Of a stretch of DNA of 64,000 nucleotides, positions 57,982 through 64,000 are shown piece by piece. The stretch covers positions 1-64,000 of the forward strand of contig DASYQV010000170.1 of assembly GCA_036005125.1 (NCBI GenBank), written 5' to 3'. Source of the DNA: DASYQV01 sp036005125. Lineage in GTDB: Bacteria > Acidobacteriota > Vicinamibacteria > Vicinamibacterales > UBA2999. The notes below the pieces were generated by a model. That model worked only from the letters and a program-made list of their open reading frames with translations. It did no database searches and was not told the DNA's origin. How positions within the stretch are numbered: the first letter of the stretch is position 1; each line of letters opens with the position of its first letter. A program made the translations under genes and the position numbers.

Positions 57982-58206
57982 GTAGGCCGCATCTTTAGAT
58001 GCGGCCCAGCGAATGTGCCCGGGTCTAGCCAGCCAAGGGGCTCTGCCCTTGATATCCCAGCAGAGCCGGGGTCCCCACCGCGCACGCTTGCGCGGTGGGG
58101 TGGAGAGCCCTCGCCTGGTTAGACCCAGTGTCTTTTTGGCGCGCTCCGCGCGCCTCGCCCGTCATGCGGTCGCACAACGAGTACAAAATTCGCGTGTGTG
58201 GCCCAC
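57982..58206. repeat. GCATCT hairpin plus inverted composite element with a nested D insertion
   Basis: GGCCGCATCTTTAGATGCGGCC at about 57983-58005. Then the composite element in opposite orientation: module C (CAGCCAAGGGGCTCTGCC) at 58029-58047; D-mini 58068-58103 (CCCCACCGCGC/GCGCGGTGGGG) flanked by AGAGCC at 58062-58067 and 58104-58109; the rest of C; spacer; B 58138-58154; and half of A (CCCGTCATGCGG) from 58158 with GTACAAAATTC at about 58181-58191. Confidence 0.88.
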
Positions 58207-58208
58207 GG

Positions 58209-58239
58209 GACCGGGGTTCGAATCCCCGTACCGGTACCA
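58209..58239 (+). pseudogene. tRNA 3' fragment (T arm, acceptor strand and CCA)
   Basis: CGGGG-TTCGAAT-CCCCG T arm (58212-58228), then TACCGGT, discriminator A and CCA. The matching acceptor 5' strand ACCGGTA is not found within 100 nt upstream, where the composite palindrome lies instead. So the gene lacks its 5' two-thirds; it may be a disrupted tRNA or the tail of an attachment site. Confidence 0.7.
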
Positions 58240-58291
58240 TCCTTATAGATTCTCGTGGTGGGAAAGCCCCGCGGAAACGCGGGGCTTTTTT
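58235..58291. repeat. Left copy of a 57-bp direct repeat
   Basis: TACCATCCTTATAGATTC...GCTTTTTT, three mismatches to the right copy at 61806-61862. It begins inside the tRNA acceptor stem and ends at a terminator. The repeats bracket the CheB-CheR gene. Confidence 0.9.
58261..58291 (+). terminator. Rho-independent terminator in the left direct repeat
   Basis: AAAGCCCCGCG-GAAA-CGCGGGGCTTT: 11-bp stem with a GAAA loop and a T run. Confidence 0.85.
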
Positions 58292-58695
58292 CTTTCGCGC
58301 CGAGATCGGCTGCTTCAGCCCAGCTGTTGCCAAGACCGTGAGGGGATTCTTTACTCCAGCGGCGGTGCAGATCCGTTACCTTGGTCATTTCTCCAGCACG
58401 TCAGCTCTTTCGAGAGCCAGGTCGACATCACTGTTCGACGTCTTCTGCCGCGCGATACGATCCTTTGCTGGGCCAGCCCATCAGTTTCGCGAATCGGCTG
58501 GGCCTGCCTCTCGGGGAAACACACGCACGTTGATCCCCGGGGGATACACTATTGATGTCCGTGTTCGTGATGTCCGTGTTCGATGTTCCAGGGCTGGCCC
58601 TGGAACATCGTGAATGCACCGGGACGACTGTTTTGCGGCACATCGAGTCGCCCCCGTGTGATCTTTGAACTCAACCAACGAGCCCCGCACTCTCG
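58292..58695. other. Upstream region of the CheB-CheR gene with tandem and palindromic motifs
   Basis: No gene seen. GATGTCCGTGTTC is repeated in tandem at 58554-58566 and 58569-58581. A perfect 13-bp palindrome, CGATGTTCCAGGG/CCCTGGAACATCG, lies at 58581-58610 with a 4-nt loop, about 85 nt before the start codon. It may be an operator. Confidence 0.6.
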
Positions 58696-61600
58696 ATGCA
58701 GGCTGCACCAGACAACCGCGCAACGCGCAAGCAAGTCTCCAGGAAGCATTCGCGCCCGCGCAAAGAACGGGTGCGATCGCCGGAGCACAAGCAGCCGCCA
58801 CCGCGCACCGAGCGCCGCGCGGACACTCACCCTGACCCGTCCGCCCCGGAGGTGGCTCCGCAGCGGGAACGAGATTTCGGTATTGTTGGCGTGGGAGCCT
58901 CGGCCGGCGGTCTCGAGGCGTTTCAAGAACTGCTGTCGCACCTTCCGAACGATCTCCCGCTGGCGTTCGTCCTCATTCCTCATCTCGATCCGCACCACGC
59001 GAGCGGGCTCGTCGAGATCCTGGGCCGGGTGAGTCCACTCAAAGTGGTGGAGGCGGCCGACGGCATGGCGGCGCAGGTCGGACAGGTGGCGGTCATCCCG
59101 CCAAATACCACCCTCACGATCATTGATGGCGTCCTGCGCGTCACGCAACGACAGTCAGTTCATCGCCAGTCCCGGCCGATCGATCTCTTTCTGCGCTCCT
59201 TGGCCGAGGATGCTGGCAGCCGGGCGATCGGGGTGGTGTTGTCGGGCGGCCTGTCGGACGGGGCCCTCGGCGTGGCGGCGATCAAGGCGGCCGGAGGCGT
59301 GACCTTCGCCCAAGACCCGGACTCCGCCAAACACGACAGTATGCCGCGCAGCGCTATCTCCTCCGGCGCTATCGACTTCGTCCTGCCGCCCGCAGGGATC
59401 GCGCGAGAGCTGGCGCGAATCGGCGTCCATCCATACGTCGGTCGGCAACGCGGCGATCGCCAGCGCACGGAGGCGCCCGACGAGGAACGGGCGCTACAGG
59501 GCATCGTTCGGATGCTGCGCGGTGACGGCGGCATCGACTTCGCCCAGTACCGACAAACGACGTTTCGGCGGCGCATCGCGCGCCGGATGCTCATCCACCG
59601 CCTCGCCACGCTCGATGCGTACCAACGTCAGCTCAAGAAGAATCCGGCCGAGTTGCGGGCGCTCAGCCAGGACCTGCTCATCGACGTCACCCGTTTCTTC
59701 CGTGACCCCGGGGCTTTTGAGGCGTTGCAGCGAGACGTCTTGCCGAGCCTGGTCAAGCGAGCGGTGGACGCGGATCAGCCGATCCGCTGTTGGGCGCCGG
59801 GCTGCGCCACCGGCGAGGAGACGTACTCCCTCGCGATCGCGCTCTTGGAAGTGCGGGGCGAGACACGCACGCAAGCGCCGATTTACCTCTTCGGCAGCGA
59901 CGCCAGCGAGACTGCGATCCAGCGGGCGCGCCGCGGCGTGTATCCGAAAAATATCGAGGCCGACGTCTCGGAAGAACGGCTCCGGCGCTTCTTCGTCAGG
60001 ACGGATGATCAGTATCAAGTGCGGAAGAGCGTGCGTGATCTGTGTGTGTTCGCCCGGCACGACGTGCTGGCGGACCCGCCGTTCTCCAACGTAGACCTGG
60101 TCGCGTGCCGAAACCTCCTCATCTATCTCGAGCCCCCGGCTCAGAAACGCGTGATGCGAACGTTCCACTACGCGCTCAAGAATGAGGGGATTCTGCTGCT
60201 TGGCGGCTCGGAGACCGTGGGGGCGTTTGCCGATCTCTTCGGGGTCGTCGACAAGAAGCACAGGATCTACGCGAAGAAGGCGACGTCGGTGCGGCTCGAG
60301 CTGGGCGCCGTGGCTGGGCCCCGCGGCGCCGAACCGCTGCAGCCGACAGCCCCGGAGTCGCAACGGCCGGACGCGGGCCGGGGGGCCAGTGACGCCGTGT
60401 ATCTCCAGCGGGAAGTCGATCGCATTCTCCTGGGCCGCTACGCGCCCGCCGCGGTGTTAGTGAATGAGGCCATGGAGGTGTTGCAGTTTCGCGGTCACAC
60501 GAGTCCCTTTCTCGAGCCGGCGCCCGGGCATGCCACTTTCAATGTCCTGCGCATGGCGCGAGAAGGGCTGCTGATGCCCTTGCGTACGACGATCGCTGCC
60601 GTCCGGAAAGGAAAGACCGTTGTTCGGCACGACGGGCTGCGCGTCAAGCAGAATGGAACATTTCTCCCGGTCAACCTCGAGGTCCGTCCAGTCCGCAATG
60701 CGTCTGGTGGGCGTAACTACCTCGTTCTCTTCGAGGAGGCACACCGTCACGCGCGCGAGGGGCCGAAACAGGCTGGGCGATCCAAGCCGCCGAACGTGCG
60801 GGCGTCAGCGGCGGAGAACGAAACCCTCCGACACGAGCTCGCCTCGACAAAGGAATTCCTGCAGTCGCTCGTGGAAGAGCGGGAGGCGGCCAACGAGGAG
60901 CTCCGCTCGGCGAACGAAGAGATCCTCTCCAGCAACGAAGAGCTGCAGTCCACGAACGAGGAGCTGCAGACCGCGAAGGAGGAGCTCCAATCGACCAACG
61001 AGGAGCTCAACACCGTCAACGAAGAGCTGCAGCACCGCAACACGGAGCTGACCCAGCTCAACGACGACCTGACGAATGTGCTGGCGAGCGTCAGTCTCCC
61101 GATGGTCATCGCGGATAGTGCCGGCGCGGTTCGACGGTTCACTGCCCGCGCTGGGACGCTGTTCAACCTCACGGCCGCCGACGTCGGCCGGCCGCTCCGA
61201 ACCGTCCGCCCGAACCTCGGCGACATCAGCGACCTACACGAGCTGTGCATGAAGGTGATCGACACCGCGATACCCACCGGTCGGGAGGCACAGGATCGCG
61301 ACGGCAACTGGTGGAATGTGACCGTACGGCCGTACAAGACCACCGAGAATCAGATCGTCGGCGCCGTGATCGTTTTGACGGATGTCACGATCCTGAAGGG
61401 AAAACTCGACGACATCACCATTGCCCGCGATTACGCCGAAGGCATCGTCGACACCGTTCGCAGCCCGCTGGTGGTGCTCAATGCAGACTTGTCCGTCATG
61501 TCGGCCAACCCCGCCTTCTACAAGGCCTTCAAGGTCGATCGGGAGGAGATCGTCGGGGCGTTTATCTATGACTTGGGGAACCGGCAGTGGAACATCCCTG

Positions 61601-61803
61601 CTCTGCGGCAGGCGCTCACTGCGGTCGGCGAGCAGGATGCGACGTTGACAGACTTTGAGGTGACGCACGAATTCAGAACGCTCGGCCGTCGGACAGTGGC
61701 CCTCAACGCACGACAGATTCATTGGAAGGACCAACCGACCGGGACTATCCTTCTCAGTTTTGAAGACATCACCGAACGCCGAGAGTCCGAGCCACATGCG
61801 TGA
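58696..61803 (+). CDS. CheB-CheR fusion with coiled coil and two PAS domains
   Basis: 1035 aa. Basic disordered N-terminus (1-58). CheB methylesterase about 60-245: GASAGG (S69), IPHLDPHH (H96), LSGGLSDGALG (D188). CheR methyltransferase about 265-525: FRRRIARRM, DVTRFFRDP, the SAM loop APGCATGEETYSLA, and CRNLLIYLE. A PAS-like stretch follows (565-690). Then a Glu/Asn heptad coiled coil (about 702-795) and two PAS domains (about 796-903 and 912-1031). In relatives a histidine kinase or receiver often follows; here the protein ends after PAS. It is flanked by the 57-bp direct repeats, the right one starting 2 nt after the stop. Confidence 0.88.
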   Translation: MQAAPDNRATRKQVSRKHSRPRKERVRSPEHKQPPPRTERRADTHPDPSAPEVAPQRERDFGIVGVGASAGGLEAFQELLSHLPNDLPLAFVLIPHLDPHHASGLVEILGRVSPLKVVEAADGMAAQVGQVAVIPPNTTLTIIDGVLRVTQRQSVHRQSRPIDLFLRSLAEDAGSRAIGVVLSGGLSDGALGVAAIKAAGGVTFAQDPDSAKHDSMPRSAISSGAIDFVLPPAGIARELARIGVHPYVGRQRGDRQRTEAPDEERALQGIVRMLRGDGGIDFAQYRQTTFRRRIARRMLIHRLATLDAYQRQLKKNPAELRALSQDLLIDVTRFFRDPGAFEALQRDVLPSLVKRAVDADQPIRCWAPGCATGEETYSLAIALLEVRGETRTQAPIYLFGSDASETAIQRARRGVYPKNIEADVSEERLRRFFVRTDDQYQVRKSVRDLCVFARHDVLADPPFSNVDLVACRNLLIYLEPPAQKRVMRTFHYALKNEGILLLGGSETVGAFADLFGVVDKKHRIYAKKATSVRLELGAVAGPRGAEPLQPTAPESQRPDAGRGASDAVYLQREVDRILLGRYAPAAVLVNEAMEVLQFRGHTSPFLEPAPGHATFNVLRMAREGLLMPLRTTIAAVRKGKTVVRHDGLRVKQNGTFLPVNLEVRPVRNASGGRNYLVLFEEAHRHAREGPKQAGRSKPPNVRASAAENETLRHELASTKEFLQSLVEEREAANEELRSANEEILSSNEELQSTNEELQTAKEELQSTNEELNTVNEELQHRNTELTQLNDDLTNVLASVSLPMVIADSAGAVRRFTARAGTLFNLTAADVGRPLRTVRPNLGDISDLHELCMKVIDTAIPTGREAQDRDGNWWNVTVRPYKTTENQIVGAVIVLTDVTILKGKLDDITIARDYAEGIVDTVRSPLVVLNADLSVMSANPAFYKAFKVDREEIVGAFIYDLGNRQWNIPALRQALTAVGEQDATLTDFEVTHEFRTLGRRTVALNARQIHWKDQPTGTILLSFEDITERRESEPHA

Positions 61804-61805
61804 AA

Positions 61806-61862
61806 TACCATCCTTATAGATTCGCGTGGTTGGAAAGCCCCGCGGAAACGCGGAGCTTTTTT
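61806..61862. repeat. Right copy of the 57-bp direct repeat
   Basis: Same sequence as 58235-58291 except three bases; the stem has one C-A mismatch (CGCGGAGC), then eight or more T residues. Still likely a working terminator for the CheB-CheR gene. Confidence 0.9.
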
Positions 61863-62042
61863 TTCTCGACGGCCCGGCGGTGTACGGAAGCCGCCAGGCG
61901 CACTGGGTGGGCTGCGGCGGGGCGAACGCATCCGAACCGGTTAAGTCGGGCCCAATCACGAGACAATGACTGGGTTCGCCTGAGGTAGGATCGCGTGACC
62001 GGTCACCGGACGGTTCCGCGTATACTGCGAGAGGATCAGCTG
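61863..62042. other. Short gap before the toxin-antitoxin genes, no gene seen
   Basis: 180 bases; may hold the promoter of the toxin-antitoxin operon, but I could not assign clear hexamers. Confidence 0.35.
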
Positions 62043-62267
62043 ATGTCTCCGTCGCTCTCTGAGCTTCTGAAACTTCCGGCGGGCGAACGGGCCGAGCTCG
62101 CGATGGCGTTGTGGGAGAGCCTCTCAGAGGTCGAACGCGACGCCGAGCTCGAATTGACGCCTGAGGAGGCCGCTGAACTGGACCGCCGCTGGGCGGCGCA
62201 CCTCGAGCGACCTGAATCCGCCATCCCCTGGAACAACCTCCGTCGAAAGCTGCTCGACCGGGAGTGA
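62043..62267 (+). CDS. Addiction-module antitoxin (TIGR02574 family)
   Basis: 74 aa from the ATG at 62043. PSLSELLKLPAGERAELAMALWESL and the acidic LTPEEAAELDRRWAAHLERP are the family pattern; the end IPWNNLRRKLL matches the toxin-binding tail. Its stop overlaps the toxin GTG by 4 nt. Confidence 0.88.
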   Translation: MSPSLSELLKLPAGERAELAMALWESLSEVERDAELELTPEEAAELDRRWAAHLERPESAIPWNNLRRKLLDRE

Positions 62268-62557
62268 ACCGACGGATCCTTTTTCGGCCCGAGGCCGAAG
62301 CGGAAACGTTGGAAACGCGGGACTGGTATGAAAGCCGGCGGCCTGGGCTCGGCGCCGAATTCCGCGTAGCGCTCGAGGAAACACTCCAACGTGTCGGCGA
62401 CAACCCGATGCTATTTCGAATCGTGCGAGGAGAAACTCGGCGCGCGATCCTGAACCGGTTTCCCTACGCGGTGTACTTCCGCGTGGTTGAGAACGAAATC
62501 GTCATCCTGGCCGTGCATGGGCGGCAGCATCCGCGACGATGGCAGTTGCGTGCGTGA
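62264..62557 (+). CDS. RelE/ParE-family toxin
   Basis: 97 aa, GTG start. RRILFRPEAEAETLETRDWYE, GLGAEFRVALEETLQRV, RRAILNRFPYAVYFRV and VILAVHGRQHPRRW show the ParE-like fold. In the family it inhibits gyrase or cuts mRNA; which one is not readable. Pair with the preceding antitoxin. Confidence 0.9.
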   Translation: MNRRILFRPEAEAETLETRDWYESRRPGLGAEFRVALEETLQRVGDNPMLFRIVRGETRRAILNRFPYAVYFRVVENEIVILAVHGRQHPRRWQLRA

Positions 62558-62604
62558 TTTCACGTTGTCTCGGCGAGGTCTCAGGACTCGAGCGCTCGAT
62601 ATGA

Positions 62605-64000
62605 TCACGGTAACCGCGGCCGCTCCAGCGGCATCATCGTCCGGGAGATCCCAGATGCCGCAAATCTCCGGTTTGCTCCCGCGGTCCGCGGGACAGCGCG
62701 GCCGGCCGCCGAGGTGCCCCGCCGGCGCGCCGGCGCGAACACCGCGAGATCGGCTGCGCCGGCCATGGCCTTGTAGCCGGCATCGCTGCCATGCAGCCAG
62801 TCACCGGGATGAAATTCGGGCCGGAACTTCGAGGGATCGTTCGCGTCGCGCACGACGGCCTCGAAGTCGATGACGCCGTCGTACTCGGCGCCGGTGCGGA
62901 TCCAGTCGTTCAACGCGCGGCGCTTCGCCTCGCCGGCGTCCGTCCAGTAGAACGCGCCCTTGAACGGCGTCAGCGTCCCTCCGTAGATCTTGAGCCCGCG
63001 CGCGTGCGCCCGCTGGATCAGCGCGCGATGGCCGGCGATCAGGTCTTTGACCGTCGGTGACGCGGCGTCGAAGGCCATTCCGATGTCGTTGATCGTCTCC
63101 AGCACGATCACGTGGGTCACGCCAGGCTGCAACAGCACATCCTCGTCGAAACGCGACAGCCCGCTCGGCCCGAACAGGGCGTTCGGATCCTGGAGCGCAT
63201 CCGACGCCGGCACGTTGAGGCCGGCACGCCGCAGGACATCCAGCCCCGCATTGTGGCTCAGCACCCGATTGCCGGCGATGCCGACATTGAGCACGGCGGG
63301 AGCCGACGCGCCGTACGCGGCCACCAGCCGCCGCGCGAGAAAATCCGGCCAACGACTGTTCGTGTCGGGTGTCGAGCCGGTCCCGTCAGTGATCGAGTCG
63401 CCGATCGTCACGACCGCGCCGGGCGCCGCTCCGCTGAGGACGTCGACGCGAGCCAGATAGAACCATTGCTGGAACGTCGACCCGACTGGCATCCGGGCCG
63501 CGCCGCTGTGGTTGCCCGGCGGCGACAGATAGTTGGTCGTCAACGCCGATGGGTGATAGGTGGCCGGCGACGTCGCGTTCGACAGGTCGTCAGGCAAGTA
63601 GATATCGATCGCCAGATCGCTGAGCGCCGGTACGGCGAGGACAACCGGATCGCTGACCACCATGGATCGTGCCTCGACCGTGACCGATGGCTGCCCTCGA
63701 AACGTCAGGCGCGCGCTCAATCGCTCGACGATGGCGGATCCTTTCTCTCGGATGGCGACGTGAGCGCCGCCGATCCGCAGCGGTGTCGTGCCGAACCGGT
63801 TCGTCAGCGCCACCCGCACCTGCGAGCCGCCGATGCTGGTCCGCACGATCTGCCGCAGCGTCTGGTTGGCGATGCGCGGCGGATTCCCGAATGGCGATGC
63901 CTCGGGCGGATTCCCCGCTGGCGCTGCCGACGGAGGCAGCGCAACAGGACCGCTGGCCCAGGTCCCCACCCATTGGTTTCCTCTGCTCCCTTGTGCCTGT
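62605..64000 (-). CDS. SGNH/GDSL hydrolase, secreted (5' end outside window)
   Basis: At least 465 aa visible; the reading frame continues past the right edge with ...AQGSRGNQWVGTWASGP, which looks like the end of a signal peptide and the first mature residues. SGNH blocks: GDSITDG (Ser), GIAGNRVL, ETINDIG (Asn) and DWLHGSDAGYKAMA (Asp, His). An N-terminal jelly-roll-like domain (about 150 residues) precedes. Such enzymes are acetylesterases or lipases on polysaccharides. The C-terminal 40 residues are unusually basic and possibly a frame-wander past the ancestral stop. Confidence 0.85.
   Translation of the reverse strand, partial: QAQGSRGNQWVGTWASGPVALPPSAAPAGNPPEASPFGNPPRIANQTLRQIVRTSIGGSQVRVALTNRFGTTPLRIGGAHVAIREKGSAIVERLSARLTFRGQPSVTVEARSMVVSDPVVLAVPALSDLAIDIYLPDDLSNATSPATYHPSALTTNYLSPPGNHSGAARMPVGSTFQQWFYLARVDVLSGAAPGAVVTIGDSITDGTGSTPDTNSRWPDFLARRLVAAYGASAPAVLNVGIAGNRVLSHNAGLDVLRRAGLNVPASDALQDPNALFGPSGLSRFDEDVLLQPGVTHVIVLETINDIGMAFDAASPTVKDLIAGHRALIQRAHARGLKIYGGTLTPFKGAFYWTDAGEAKRRALNDWIRTGAEYDGVIDFEAVVRDANDPSKFRPEFHPGDWLHGSDAGYKAMAGAADLAVFAPARRRGTSAAGRAVPRTAGANRRFAASGISRTMMPLERPRLP

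Noticed and set aside
58120..58245. Complete tRNA ending at 58239
   Set aside because: T arm and CCA are good, but no acceptor 5' strand, D arm or anticodon arm can be folded upstream.
58013..58613. Open frames containing RTPVPW / GFESP-like peptides
   Set aside because: Translation of the palindromic element and tRNA tail; such spurious proteins are common in databases.

Overview
The window comes from a GC-rich, Gram-negative-type bacterium. It carries a LolA-like protein, a secretin, RodZ, NtrY/NtrX-like regulators and a conserved 30S/SRP/riboflavin gene order. My best guess is an uncultured or poorly studied Acidobacteriota (Vicinamibacteria-like), from overall gene content and the abundance of intergenic 7-bp repeat arrays. 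That placement is inference, not proof.

Layout. (1) 1-4.8 kb: end of frr, thrC, a convergent phosphofructokinase, tRNA-Ala(CGC), a glycine-zipper lipoprotein, a small GlsB-type membrane protein and a rhodanese-like protein lacking its cysteine. (2) 4.8-12 kb: a PHP phosphoesterase that is a PolX paralogue with a dead polymerase palm, a Uma2-type nuclease, a DUF2723 membrane protein, a LolA-like protein and a TPR-secretin. (3) 12-20 kb, minus strand: a peptidoglycan synthesis/recycling block, transcribed nagZ, ldcA, mpl, a pxpB-pxpC fusion, murB, murA. A GHMP sugar kinase and full-length PolX run divergently from it. (4) 23-25.6 kb: a GT-C-like membrane protein and a secreted carboxymuconolactone-decarboxylase-like protein. 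(5) 25.8-47.2 kb: about 24 consecutive minus-strand genes. In transcription order these are TPR and zinc-ribbon/RDD proteins, pgpA, cinA, an acyl-CoA racemase, thpR, plsY, gpsA, ftsY, ribD-ribE-ribBA, ffh, rpsP-khpA-rimM-trmD-rplS-rnhB, a large TPR protein, thiE, a RodZ-like protein and a helical-repeat protein. (6) 47.4-57.5 kb: glutamate formimidoyltransferase, an NtrX/NtrY-like two-component pair, nrdR with a flippase-like membrane protein, purC with a small Fis-type protein, and groES-groEL behind a clear promoter/CIRCE operator. (7) 57.5-64 kb, accessory: a truncated tRNA, a 57-bp direct repeat flanking a giant CheB-CheR-PAS gene, a toxin-antitoxin pair and an SGNH hydrolase that runs off the window.

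The most unusual content is repetitive DNA. About twenty intergenic arrays are built of 7-bp units, many with two opposing arms that could fold into long hairpins. In addition there is a family of modular, nested palindromic elements (modules here called A to F). Their most complete copies lie at 9.9-10.2, 27.4-27.6, 38.6-38.8 and 58.0-58.2 kb. One module (D) is also found in frame inside protein-coding genes (a LolA-like protein, the N-terminus of the secretin, and the RDD protein), resembling in behaviour the Rickettsia palindromic elements. At 58.07 kb a D module appears to have inserted into another module with a 6-bp target duplication. I regard this repeat system as the best candidate for something undescribed.
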